A stretch of 64,000 bases of DNA from SFEB01 sp964612455 (lineage in GTDB: Bacteria; Bacillota; Clostridia; Christensenellales; CAG-314): positions 1 through 64,000 of the forward strand of contig CAZTCB010000001.1 in assembly GCA_964612455.1 (NCBI GenBank), read 5' to 3'. The stretch's first letter is position 1; every line of letters starts with the position of its first letter. Below, piece by piece: positions 7,338 to 15,674 of this stretch. Both the position numbers and the translations under genes were made by a program. The notes below the pieces were generated by a model that worked only from the letters and a program-made list of their open reading frames with translations, had not been told where the DNA came from and did no database searches.

Positions 7338-8783
7338 ATGAAATTAAAGGAGTTAATATGTGATTTGCCGATAATCGAAATTATCGGCAATATGGAGGTA
7401 AATGTTGATTACCTTTCTTGTCAGGCTGATAAGATACGGAATAATACTATGTTTTTTTGTATAAACGGAACCAAAGTTGACGGTCATATTTTTGCAAGAA
7501 AGGTTATTGTCGAAGGTGTAAAAGTCCTCGTGGTTGAAAGAAAATTAGATTTAAAGGGGGACGTTACACAGATTGTAGTCAGTGACAGTAGGGTTTTTAT
7601 GGCGTTGTGTTCAAAAAACTTTTTCAGAAGTGCATGCGACAAATTAAAAATAATCGGCATAACTGGCACAAACGGCAAAACGAGCACTACGTATATATTA
7701 AAGTCTGTTTTAGAAGAAAGCGGATATAACGTAGGTGTTATCGGGACAAACGGTGTGTGGATTGGCGATAAAAGGTACGCAATGTCGTTGACTACGCCGG
7801 ATCCTATTGAGTTGCACGAGTGGTTTTTCAAAATGTCATTGTCGGGTATTGACTACGTCGTAATGGAAGTATCTGCGCATGCCATAGCGCTTGGAAAAAT
7901 AGAGGGAATTCATTTTGACGTAGGAGTTTTTACGAATTTCGGTCGGGATCATCTGGATTTTTTCAAAACAATGTCCGAGTATCAAAAAACAAAACTTAGG
8001 TTATTTAATAAAAAATACTGCAAAGTTGCAGTCGTCAATGCAGATGACATTGTCGGACAAAAGATTATAAAAGAAAATCGTTTGCCTATTGTTTCTTTCG
8101 GACTTGATTCTCCTGCCGATATTTTTGCAATAGACGTAAAAGCGGACGGTGACGGAATAGGTTATACGATCAATTTGTGTGATGACGTGATGAGAGTCAA
8201 ATACGATCTCAAAGGTAGATTTAACGTGTATAATACGGTCTGTGCGTCGGCGGTTGCGCGAATCGTTGGTATAAATTCCGAAAAAATTGCACAAGGTATC
8301 ATGAGGTTGAATCGTATAGAGGGACGTGCGGAAATGTTTCGCATGAAAAACGGAGGACGCATAGTTGTTGATTTCGCCCATACGCCTGAAGGCGTTTCAA
8401 ATATTTTGCGTTACTTAAAGTCGATAGTCTCCAAAGACGGCAAAATAATTTGTGTTTTCGGTTGCGGAGGTGACCGAGATAAATTTAAAAGACCGTTAAT
8501 CGGTAAAGAAGTGTCCAAATATTGTGACTATGCAATCGTTACCGACGATAATCCTCGTTACGAAAACCCCAAAACGATTATATCGGATATATTGGACGGG
8601 GTAAGCATAGATTATGACGTGATAGAGGATCGCCGTGAGGCAATTTTATTGGCGCTTAGTAAAGCAGAAAAATCGGATTATGTCGTAATACTTGGAAAAG
8701 GCGCGGAAAAAAATCAGGAAATAAACGGTCGTTATTACCCGATGAATGATATAGAAATTGTAGAGAAATACTTAAAACGATAG
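7338..8783 (+). CDS. murE: UDP-MurNAc-tripeptide synthetase MurE (meso-DAP adding)
   Basis: A cytoplasmic Mur ligase that uses ATP to add the third stem-peptide residue to UDP-MurNAc-L-Ala-D-Glu. At 481 residues it has the N-terminal UDP-binding domain, the ATP loop GITGTNGKTSTTY (~residue 112), the TTPDP segment that contacts substrate, and a C-terminal domain with DNPR at residues 404-407. DNPR is the signature of enzymes selecting meso-diaminopimelate; lysine-adding enzymes differ there. The organism therefore should have DAP-type peptidoglycan. murF, which normally follows, is absent and mraY comes next 14 nt downstream. Translation starts at ATG 7338 with GGAGAG at 7327-7332. Confidence 0.95.
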   Translation: MKLKELICDLPIIEIIGNMEVNVDYLSCQADKIRNNTMFFCINGTKVDGHIFARKVIVEGVKVLVVERKLDLKGDVTQIVVSDSRVFMALCSKNFFRSACDKLKIIGITGTNGKTSTTYILKSVLEESGYNVGVIGTNGVWIGDKRYAMSLTTPDPIELHEWFFKMSLSGIDYVVMEVSAHAIALGKIEGIHFDVGVFTNFGRDHLDFFKTMSEYQKTKLRLFNKKYCKVAVVNADDIVGQKIIKENRLPIVSFGLDSPADIFAIDVKADGDGIGYTINLCDDVMRVKYDLKGRFNVYNTVCASAVARIVGINSEKIAQGIMRLNRIEGRAEMFRMKNGGRIVVDFAHTPEGVSNILRYLKSIVSKDGKIICVFGCGGDRDKFKRPLIGKEVSKYCDYAIVTDDNPRYENPKTIISDILDGVSIDYDVIEDRREAILLALSKAEKSDYVVILGKGAEKNQEINGRYYPMNDIEIVEKYLKR

Positions 8784-8797
8784 ATGAAGGTGATATT

Positions 8798-9799
8798 TTG
8801 GAGTTTAAACGCATTTTATTATCATTTATAGTGGCGTTTTGCGCAACTTGCGTAGCGTTGGTTTCGCTTGTTCCGTACTTAAGGAAGAAAAAAGCGGGGC
8901 AAGAGATACTTTGTTACGTTAAAGAGCATGAGTCAAAGCGCGGTACTCCCACGATGGGAGGAATAGCGTTTGTCTTATGCAGTATAATAGTGTCGTTGTT
9001 TTTCCTTGACGGGCACAAACAGTTGTCTTTGCTTATTCTCGCCGTGTATTTTGCGTACGGAGTAACGGGTTTTTTGGACGACTTTATAAAAATACATTAT
9101 AAACGCAATCTGGGACTTAAGGCTTATCAAAAAATAGCCCTTCAACTGGCAATAGCACTCATTCTTGCTTGGTTTTGTTATGACAATGCGTTGCTTGACG
9201 GTAATCTGATTTTGCCGTTTTCTATGGAGCAAATAAACATCGGCGGATGGATTATTCCCGTTATCGTATTTGTATTTTTAGCTACCAGCAACGGGGTAAA
9301 TCTTACCGACGGGTTAGACGGGCTTGCTACGTCTACTTGTATGGTTTACTTGTCCGCTTGCATTGTTTTTTTATGTGTATTTGCAATACGAGCCGAAGAA
9401 AGCGGTAGGACGTTTGTTTTTGAAGAATATTCAAATCTTGTCGTCATCTGTTCTTGTGCGGTAGGTGCTTTGCTTGGTTTTTTGCTTTTTAATTGTTTTC
9501 CGGCAAAGATTTTTATGGGAGATACGGGGAGTCTTGCGCTCGGGGCTCTATGCGGAGGCATATTGATAATAAGTAAGTTAACCCTTTTGGTGCCGTTTTT
9601 GGGAATAATGTTTGTCGTGTCATGTACCAGTGTTATAATGCAAGTTGCGAGTTTTAAAATACGAAAAAAGAGGGTGCTTTTAAAAGCTCCTTATCACCAT
9701 CATTTACAGTTGAAAGGACTAAGTGAAACGAGAATCGGAGTTATTTATTGTACTATTACGGCAATAGTAACTTTTGTTTGCGTTGTTTGTTGGTTTTAG
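8798..9799 (+). CDS. mraY: Phospho-MurNAc-pentapeptide transferase MraY
   Basis: MraY is the polytopic membrane enzyme that transfers phospho-MurNAc-pentapeptide to undecaprenyl phosphate, forming lipid I. The 333-residue protein has about ten hydrophobic segments and the family motifs: KRGTPTMGG (~residue 47), GFLDDFIK (~90) with the paired aspartates, NLTDGLDGLA (~167), FMGDTGS (~240) and the His-rich cytoplasmic loop APYHHHLQ (~299). The start codon is TTG at 8798, preceded by GAAGGTGAT; no better start is present. The gene lies 14 nt behind murE. Confidence 0.96.
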   Translation: MEFKRILLSFIVAFCATCVALVSLVPYLRKKKAGQEILCYVKEHESKRGTPTMGGIAFVLCSIIVSLFFLDGHKQLSLLILAVYFAYGVTGFLDDFIKIHYKRNLGLKAYQKIALQLAIALILAWFCYDNALLDGNLILPFSMEQINIGGWIIPVIVFVFLATSNGVNLTDGLDGLATSTCMVYLSACIVFLCVFAIRAEESGRTFVFEEYSNLVVICSCAVGALLGFLLFNCFPAKIFMGDTGSLALGALCGGILIISKLTLLVPFLGIMFVVSCTSVIMQVASFKIRKKRVLLKAPYHHHLQLKGLSETRIGVIYCTITAIVTFVCVVCWF

Positions 9800-9807
9800 G
9801 AGGGTAT

Positions 9808-11169
9808 ATGAGCAATTATTTGATTTTTGGTGGTCAAAAAAGCGGTATTGCGTTGTATCGATATCTTGCAAGTTTTAATGAAAATAAAGTTTTGATGTGC
9901 GATGACGATTTAAGCGTGCTTGACAATGCCGTATTCGGAGGTGACGTCATCGATGTGGCTGATTCAATTAAAAAAATAGAAACGGATTTTTTTGATACGG
10001 TCGTATATACTCCGTCGATAAAACGAAATCATCCGTTAATCGTTGCCGCTAAGAAAAAAGGTATCAAGTGTTTTAACGAGTTTGAGTTCGGTTTTTTAAA
10101 TTGCGATTCAAAAAAGGTATGCGTTACCGGTACCGACGGTAAAACTACGACTGTTTTACTCATAGAGCATTTATTGCGAGAAGGAAATTTATCTTGCGTA
10201 ACGGTTGGTAACATCGGTATACCTTTTTCCGAAAAATTGAATGACATGAGAGATAGTGACATAGTCGTAGCAGAGGTGTCCAGCTTTATGTTGGCGGACA
10301 GCGCGGTGATTTCGCCCGATATGGCGGTTGTTACCAATATAGCACCCGACCACTTGGATTGGCACGGTAATTTTGACTCATACGTAACTGCAAAATCGAA
10401 CATCGCAAGGTTTTTGCGCTCGGACGCATTGTTGATAGTAAACGCAGACGATGTCTATTGTGCGTCTTTTGCCAAAATCACACGGGCGGAAAAATGGTGG
10501 TTTTCGGTTTCACGCAAAGTAAGCAGAGGGGCTTGTTGGACCGACGGATATCTATGCTTTTCTTTTGACGGCAAAATCGAGAGGATTGTTGAAGAAAAGG
10601 AGCTTGCATTAAAAGGTCGACATAACGTTGCAAATATTCTTGCCGCAGCACTTGTCGCAAAAAGAGCCGGGTTAAGTATCGTTGCGATTAGAGACGCATT
10701 AAAGTCGTTCGGACAAATACCGCATAGGCAAGAGGCGTTATTTTTTGTCAATAAAGTACTGTTCGTAAACGACAGTAAGGCGACATCGGTGCATGCTGCC
10801 ATGTCTGCGATAGAAAGGTTTGGCGATCGAAGGCTTTGCGTTATATTGGGAGGATACGACAAAGGGGAAGATTTTGATTTGCTTTTTAGTAACTATAACG
10901 TAAAAAAGGTTGATTTTTACATATTCCTTGGCGCTACGAGCAGTAAGTTAGTTGATGCGGCGTTAAGAAACGGAATAACGGATTATTGCTTAGCTGAAAA
11001 TTTATCGGATGCGGTATATGTCGGTTTTAATAAATTATCAAAACTCGGTGGAGGAGTGCTGTTATTGAGTCCTGCATGTGCTTCTTATGACCGATATAAA
11101 AATTTTGAGTCACGAGGAAACGATTTTCGTAACATTGCCGAGGAGATAAAGCGCCATGCAAGTGATTAA
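9808..11169 (+). CDS. murD: UDP-MurNAc-L-alanine:D-glutamate ligase MurD
   Basis: MurD is the cytoplasmic ligase that adds D-glutamate to UDP-MurNAc-L-Ala with ATP. The protein (453 aa) shows the ATP loop VTGTDGKTTT (~residue 108), the catalytic region VVAEVSSFM (~153), APDHLDWHG (~184), the NDSKATS motif (~322) and the C-terminal LSPACASYDRYKNFESRG region shared by MurD enzymes. I start it at ATG 9808 because TTAGGAGGG (9796-9804) is directly upstream; the open frame extends 60 nt further into mraY but has no ribosome binding site. Its last 14 nt overlap ftsW, suggesting translational coupling. Confidence 0.95.
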   Translation: MSNYLIFGGQKSGIALYRYLASFNENKVLMCDDDLSVLDNAVFGGDVIDVADSIKKIETDFFDTVVYTPSIKRNHPLIVAAKKKGIKCFNEFEFGFLNCDSKKVCVTGTDGKTTTVLLIEHLLREGNLSCVTVGNIGIPFSEKLNDMRDSDIVVAEVSSFMLADSAVISPDMAVVTNIAPDHLDWHGNFDSYVTAKSNIARFLRSDALLIVNADDVYCASFAKITRAEKWWFSVSRKVSRGACWTDGYLCFSFDGKIERIVEEKELALKGRHNVANILAAALVAKRAGLSIVAIRDALKSFGQIPHRQEALFFVNKVLFVNDSKATSVHAAMSAIERFGDRRLCVILGGYDKGEDFDLLFSNYNVKKVDFYIFLGATSSKLVDAALRNGITDYCLAENLSDAVYVGFNKLSKLGGGVLLLSPACASYDRYKNFESRGNDFRNIAEEIKRHASD

Positions 11170-12310
11170 AGAAAAGCGAGATTCGGGATTCGATTATGTG
11201 TTGTTTATCGCGGTGATGGTATTGGTTGCCATTGGGTTGATTTTTGTTTATAGCGCCAGTTTTTATACTGCGGAGAAAAACACGGGAAATAAGTATTATT
11301 ACCTGCTCAAGCAGGTTTTTGGTTGTGTCGTCGGTCTCTTTGTCATGTTTTTTGCGAGACGTATACCGCAAAAGTTATTAAAACGAACGGCTTTGCCCGT
11401 GGCTTTAGTCGCAATCGTTTTGTTGGTAGTAGTGTTAATTCCCGGTATCGGTGTTGAAAACTACGGCGCAAGGCGGTGGATAGGTGTCGGAAGCTTTACT
11501 TTTCAACCGTCGGAAATAGCAAAGTTTGCCTTAGTTTTATTTACCGCATGGTACGTTTCGCGAGAGCGTACGGACGTAAGAAAAATTACGGGGCTTTTAC
11601 CGATTATTTTGATGGGCGGTTGTTATTGTGTATTAATTATAGCAGAACCCAATATGTCGATAACCGTTTGCGTCGGTGCGGTGATGTTGATTTTGTTGTT
11701 TATATCGGGGGCAAAAATTAAACATTTTTTACTTATCTTGGCGCCGGTGATTGCGGCGGTTCCGGTTTTGATTTTTGCCGAACCGTACAGAGTAAAAAGA
11801 CTATTGGCGTTTTTGGACCCATGGGCCAGTCCTAAAGACGAGGGGTATCAACTCATTCAGTCGCTTTACGCATTGGGTAGCGGCGGTTGGTTTGGCGTCG
11901 GTCTATTTAACAGCAGACAGAAATATAGTTTTTTGCCTTTTGCGGAGAGTGACTTCGTGTTTTCGGTAATAGGAGAGGAAACCGGATTTTTGGGCTGTGT
12001 TGCGGTAATGGGGCTGTTTATCGTGATCATTTTGCATGGGATAAAGATAGCGGTAAATACTACCGATATTTTTGATACGATATTGGCAGGCGGAATAACT
12101 GCGGTCATAGGTATACAGGCGGCGATAAATTTTGCGGTCGTTACGGGATTGATTCCTCCTACCGGGTTACCGTTGCCTTTTGTGAGTTTTGGCGGAACGT
12201 CGTTGGTCGTCTTTTTGGCAGCGGTCGGTTTATTGCAAGGTGTCCACTCGAGGAGTGTGCAAACGTCGTTTTTAACAGAAAAGCGCGTTTTGCCATATAC
12301 TAAAATGTAA
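11156..12310 (+). CDS. ftsW: Septal peptidoglycan glycosyltransferase FtsW (SEDS family)
   Basis: A SEDS-family lipid II polymerase of 384 residues with about ten membrane-spanning segments. It partners with the class B PBP encoded upstream to build septal wall. Family motifs seen are VYSASFYTA in the first external loop, the FQPSEIAK segment (~residue 118), the GEETGFLG loop (~277) and the C-terminal PTGLPLPFVSFGGTS (~340). RodA and SpoVE are close relatives, but placement inside the dcw cluster favours FtsW. The ATG at 11156 lies within the last codons of murD. The missing murG would supply its lipid II substrate from elsewhere in the genome. Confidence 0.93.
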   Translation: MQVIKEKRDSGFDYVLFIAVMVLVAIGLIFVYSASFYTAEKNTGNKYYYLLKQVFGCVVGLFVMFFARRIPQKLLKRTALPVALVAIVLLVVVLIPGIGVENYGARRWIGVGSFTFQPSEIAKFALVLFTAWYVSRERTDVRKITGLLPIILMGGCYCVLIIAEPNMSITVCVGAVMLILLFISGAKIKHFLLILAPVIAAVPVLIFAEPYRVKRLLAFLDPWASPKDEGYQLIQSLYALGSGGWFGVGLFNSRQKYSFLPFAESDFVFSVIGEETGFLGCVAVMGLFIVIILHGIKIAVNTTDIFDTILAGGITAVIGIQAAINFAVVTGLIPPTGLPLPFVSFGGTSLVVFLAAVGLLQGVHSRSVQTSFLTEKRVLPYTKM

Positions 12311-12356
12311 AAGTAAAGGTGTTTATTTTTATAATCAACAAACAAGAGGATAAAGA

Positions 12357-13607
12357 ATGGAAAAATTAGTAATTGACGGAGGCGTTAGGTTATCGGGAGA
12401 GCTTGAAGTTCATTCTGCAAAAAATTGTGTGCTTGCTCTATTGGCGGCATCCATACTGACTGAAAAAAGCATTATCATCCACAATTGCCCGAAGATAACG
12501 GACGTCCTTAATATGATAAAAATACTCGAGAGCCTTGGTAGTGTCGTAGTTTGGCAAGGAGACACGATTGTTATCGATTGCGGCAATGTCAAAGGCTTTG
12601 AAATTCCGCCGAGTTATGCCAAGGAGATTAGAAGCAGTTTGTTTTTAATGGGTTCGTTGTTGTCTAGGTTTAAAAAGGCGAAAGCGGCATTTCCGGGCGG
12701 TTGCGATATAGGTATCAGGCCTATTGATTTGCATCTGAAAGGTTTTAAAGCTTTAAACATCTCTATTAAAGAAGAAGGCGGTTATTTGATATGCAACGGG
12801 AGACATGCTCGCGGCGGACGCGTTCATCTCGATTTTCCCTCGGTCGGAGCTACCGAAAATATAATGCTCGCAGCAATTCTTTTAAACGGAAAGACGACAA
12901 TAACGAATGCGGCTAAGGAACCGGAGGTAGTTGCGTTGCAAAGCTTTTTAAATGCAATGGGCGCGAAAGTAAGCGGTGCCGGTTCGGATCAGATTGAAAT
13001 CGAAGGAGTTAAAAAACTCAATGAGGTTGAGTTTACTCCGATACCGGATCGTATTGTAGCGGGTACATATCTCATTGCCGGGGCGGTGACACATGGTGAA
13101 CTGTTGATTAAAAACTGTCGCCCTAAACATCTCGAAGCGCTGACCGACAAGCTGAAAAACGCCGTTCAAAAAATAGCGGTTTACGAAAACGAAATTTACA
13201 TAAAAGCTGACGGGGATATTTTGTCCGTTCCGTTGACGGAAACTCGTCCTTATCCGGGATTTCCCACTGATTTGCAAGCGCAGATGCTTGTATTGCAGAC
13301 AGTAAGCAAAGGTAGCGGAATAATAGTTGAAAATATCTTTGAAACACGATATAAGCATGTTGCCGAACTGACTAAAATGGGGGCAAATATAGTGGTCAAA
13401 GACAAAATCGCGTTGATAAGGGGTGTTAAAAATTTGCATGGCGCGGAAGTAACTGCCCATGATTTGCGCGGCGGAGCCGCTCTCGTGTTGGCCGGGTTGT
13501 GTGCGACGGGGCGTACAGAGATAATAGACGTCAAGCATATCGACAGGGGGTATTTGCACCTTGAGGATACGTTAAACGGTGTTGGTGCAAGAATAAAGCG
13601 AATTTAA
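12357..13607 (+). CDS. murA: UDP-N-acetylglucosamine 1-carboxyvinyltransferase MurA
   Basis: MurA catalyses the first committed step of peptidoglycan synthesis, transferring enolpyruvate from PEP to UDP-GlcNAc. The 416-residue protein has the usual length and inside-out alpha/beta barrel repeats. K22-N23 in SAKN binds substrate, and the active-site loop FPGGCDIG contains Cys116, the residue alkylated by fosfomycin, so this copy should be fosfomycin-sensitive. Other conserved segments are the RPIDLH motif (~residue 121), PDRIVAGTY (~228), YPGFPTDLQAQ (~298) and DLRGGAALV (~368). An AGAGGA ribosome binding site precedes ATG 12357. It ends the first half of the cluster and is followed by a strong terminator. 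Confidence 0.96.
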   Translation: MEKLVIDGGVRLSGELEVHSAKNCVLALLAASILTEKSIIIHNCPKITDVLNMIKILESLGSVVVWQGDTIVIDCGNVKGFEIPPSYAKEIRSSLFLMGSLLSRFKKAKAAFPGGCDIGIRPIDLHLKGFKALNISIKEEGGYLICNGRHARGGRVHLDFPSVGATENIMLAAILLNGKTTITNAAKEPEVVALQSFLNAMGAKVSGAGSDQIEIEGVKKLNEVEFTPIPDRIVAGTYLIAGAVTHGELLIKNCRPKHLEALTDKLKNAVQKIAVYENEIYIKADGDILSVPLTETRPYPGFPTDLQAQMLVLQTVSKGSGIIVENIFETRYKHVAELTKMGANIVVKDKIALIRGVKNLHGAEVTAHDLRGGAALVLAGLCATGRTEIIDVKHIDRGYLHLEDTLNGVGARIKRI

Positions 13608-13626
13608 AGGATTGTTAAGTTTTTTT

Positions 13627-13658
13627 AGGCGCAATTTTATTAATTGCGCCTTTTTTTT
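13627..13658 (+). terminator. Intrinsic terminator after murA
   Basis: GGCGCAATT (13628-13636) pairs with AATTGCGCC (13642-13650), followed by eight T. It ends the mraZ-murA unit; ftsQAZ have their own promoter 14 nt further on. Confidence 0.93.
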
Positions 13659-13671
13659 GTTCACAAATAAA

Positions 13672-13700
13672 TTGACAATTCTATTTTCAAATAGTATAAT
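13672..13700 (+). promoter_or_regulatory. Sigma-A promoter of ftsQ-ftsA-ftsZ
   Basis: TTGACA (13672-13677), a 17-nt spacer and TATAAT (13695-13700) match the consensus exactly. The transcript would begin near 13707, giving a very short leader before ftsQ. Confidence 0.92.
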
Positions 13701-13718
13701 ACTACAAACGAGGTGGCT

Positions 13719-14513
13719 ATGACAAAAAAACGTCTACTTATTTTATTTTGCGTATTGATATTGGTCGTCGTCATCGTTGTATTAAACAGCACTGTTTTTA
13801 CGTTGCAAAGGGCAAACGTAATTTTTGTGGCGTACGACGCTGACACCGAGTCTACTCTTTACGTGGACGCAGATGAAAAATATGAAAAACTGTCGGCGGA
13901 AAATTTAATTGAAAAATTTAAAGGTAAAAATATTTTGTTTTTGTCCGAAACCGAGTTCGCCGCATCGATAGGTTTTGAGTATCCGGATCTTAAGGTTGTT
14001 TCCGTTAAGCGGATTTTCCCTGATTGCATGGACATATATCTGACGCAGAGAGAAGCTGTTGCATACTTCGAGAAAGACGGTTACTATTACTTGGTTGACT
14101 CTGATTTGTATATACTGGAACGTTCGTCGGCTGCCGAGTACGGCGAAGACTACGTTTGTCTCGATATTGCGAAGTATCTTACCGCAAATCAGGAAGTCGG
14201 AAAAAGAACAAATTTTTCCGATACTAATAAAAGGTCGGACATATTGACGGAAGTTTTTTCGGCGATATGGCGCACGAGATACGAAAACGTTGAAATGCAC
14301 AACTTTGTCGAGAAGATTTATTTTACGGCTTACGACGATTGCGAAAATGTTATTTTACAAACGAAAACGGGTGCAAAAATATGGATAGTCGATCCTAAGA
14401 TTGGCGACGAAGATATCTTTAATAAAGTCAGAGAGGGTGTTTCTATTTACGGCAGCAATGCCAACGGCAGAGACAATACCGTCTCGGGCGTGGAGATAAA
14501 TTGTCCGTTTTGA
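13719..14513 (+). CDS. ftsQ: Cell division protein FtsQ/DivIB
   Basis: A 264-residue bitopic protein: a short basic cytoplasmic tail, one hydrophobic helix (~residues 5-22), then an extracytoplasmic part fitting a POTRA-plus-beta FtsQ domain, with YPDLKVVSVKRIFPDCMDIYL and AVAYFE segments typical of DivIB. It scaffolds the FtsL-DivIC complex at the septum. ATG 13719 is chosen because GAGG sits 5 nt upstream; an in-frame GTG at 13713 overlaps that site. It is the first gene of a separate ftsQ-ftsA-ftsZ transcript with a perfect promoter. Family sequence identity is always low, so the call relies on topology, position and domain pattern. Confidence 0.82.
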   Translation: MTKKRLLILFCVLILVVVIVVLNSTVFTLQRANVIFVAYDADTESTLYVDADEKYEKLSAENLIEKFKGKNILFLSETEFAASIGFEYPDLKVVSVKRIFPDCMDIYLTQREAVAYFEKDGYYYLVDSDLYILERSSAAEYGEDYVCLDIAKYLTANQEVGKRTNFSDTNKRSDILTEVFSAIWRTRYENVEMHNFVEKIYFTAYDDCENVILQTKTGAKIWIVDPKIGDEDIFNKVREGVSIYGSNANGRDNTVSGVEINCPF

Positions 14514-14538
14514 TTTGATTTACTTTTAGGAGAAAATT

Positions 14539-15660
14539 ATGAAGTTAATTAAGAATCAACAATACGTTACCGTTCTTGATATCGGCAGCGGAAAGCTTAC
14601 CGTTATGGTGGGCAAACAAACCAAAGACGGCTTTTTGATTGTGGCGCAGAGTGAGACGAGATACGGCGGATATTACGACGGCGATTGGTTGGAACCGGAA
14701 AAACTCCAACAGGATATTGCGTCCGTAGTAAAAAGGGCGGAAAATTCTCTCGGTAAAAAAATTAAAGAGATTTACGTCGGCGTGCCGGGAGCGTTTACCA
14801 CTGTTGCCGCAAGTCAAGCCACCATAACGTGCAGGTTCAGAAAAAAATTCGATAAAAACGACTTGGCTGATATTTATGCTAAAGCGGATTTGTACAAGGA
14901 CGATATCGACTACAGACCTATAAATCGCGCTCCGCTTTACTACGTAATAAACGACAATAAGAAAACAAATACGCCCATCGGTCAGGACGGGACTAAGCTC
15001 ACGGGATATATTTCTTATGTGTATGCCGATGCAAAATTTTTAAACAAGGTTGAAACGATACTTAAGAATATCGGTATTATTAAGGTTGAGTTTCTTTCGA
15101 GTTGTCACGCCGAGAGTTGGTTTTTGTTGGATCAAAAAACAAGAGATAATACTGCTTTGTTGATTGACGTGGGTTACATATCCACGAGCGTTATGTTGGT
15201 TTGCGGTGACGGCATCTCGTATATGAGGACTTTTTCTATCGGTGGCGGACATATCTGTGCGGACTTGAGTCAAATTTTGGGTATCAGCTATCAAATGGCG
15301 GAAGACCTCTATGGTAAGGTAAATTTAAATCTCGAGTTTGATCCCGAAGAAGTTTATTTGCTTAAAAACGGTCAGACCGCAAATGCAGAAAATACGAATC
15401 AGATTGTTAAAGCGCGTATAGATGAAATGTCGCTCTATATTCGCAAAAGCATGGTGGGTTGTCCCAGTGTCGTAAGTGCCAAAACCCCGATATTTTTGAC
15501 GGGCGGAGGCTTAACCGGAATTAAGGGCGGAGTGGAACATTTGTCGGTAGGATTGGACAAGACTGTTTCGGTGGCTCATTCGCTTAATCCGCTTACGGAC
15601 AAGCCTCAGTATGCGTCTGCTTTCGGCGTAATAGATTTAGTGCTAAATCAAAATAAGTAA
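14539..15660 (+). CDS. ftsA: Cell division protein FtsA, lacking the C-terminal membrane helix
   Basis: FtsA is an actin-fold ATPase that normally tethers FtsZ to the membrane through a C-terminal amphipathic helix. Actin-family phosphate loops are visible: LDIGSGKLTV at the N terminus, LIDVGYISTSV (~residue 208) and the adenosine loop TGGGLTGI (~320), and a 1C domain (~85-165) is present. At 373 residues it ends shortly after the last nucleotide-binding motif, with ASAFGVIDLVLNQNK, and I see no Lys/Trp/Phe-rich terminal helix. It therefore may not bind membrane alone. It lies 25 nt after ftsQ and 14 nt before ftsZ. Call from fold motifs and position; the missing helix is seen directly. Confidence 0.88.
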   Translation: MKLIKNQQYVTVLDIGSGKLTVMVGKQTKDGFLIVAQSETRYGGYYDGDWLEPEKLQQDIASVVKRAENSLGKKIKEIYVGVPGAFTTVAASQATITCRFRKKFDKNDLADIYAKADLYKDDIDYRPINRAPLYYVINDNKKTNTPIGQDGTKLTGYISYVYADAKFLNKVETILKNIGIIKVEFLSSCHAESWFLLDQKTRDNTALLIDVGYISTSVMLVCGDGISYMRTFSIGGGHICADLSQILGISYQMAEDLYGKVNLNLEFDPEEVYLLKNGQTANAENTNQIVKARIDEMSLYIRKSMVGCPSVVSAKTPIFLTGGGLTGIKGGVEHLSVGLDKTVSVAHSLNPLTDKPQYASAFGVIDLVLNQNK

Positions 15661-15674
15661 GGAGAAAAACTTTT

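Noticed and set aside
12948..13559. A 203-codon minus-strand frame inside murA
   Set aside because: Codon-bias shadow of murA with no start signal or family features.
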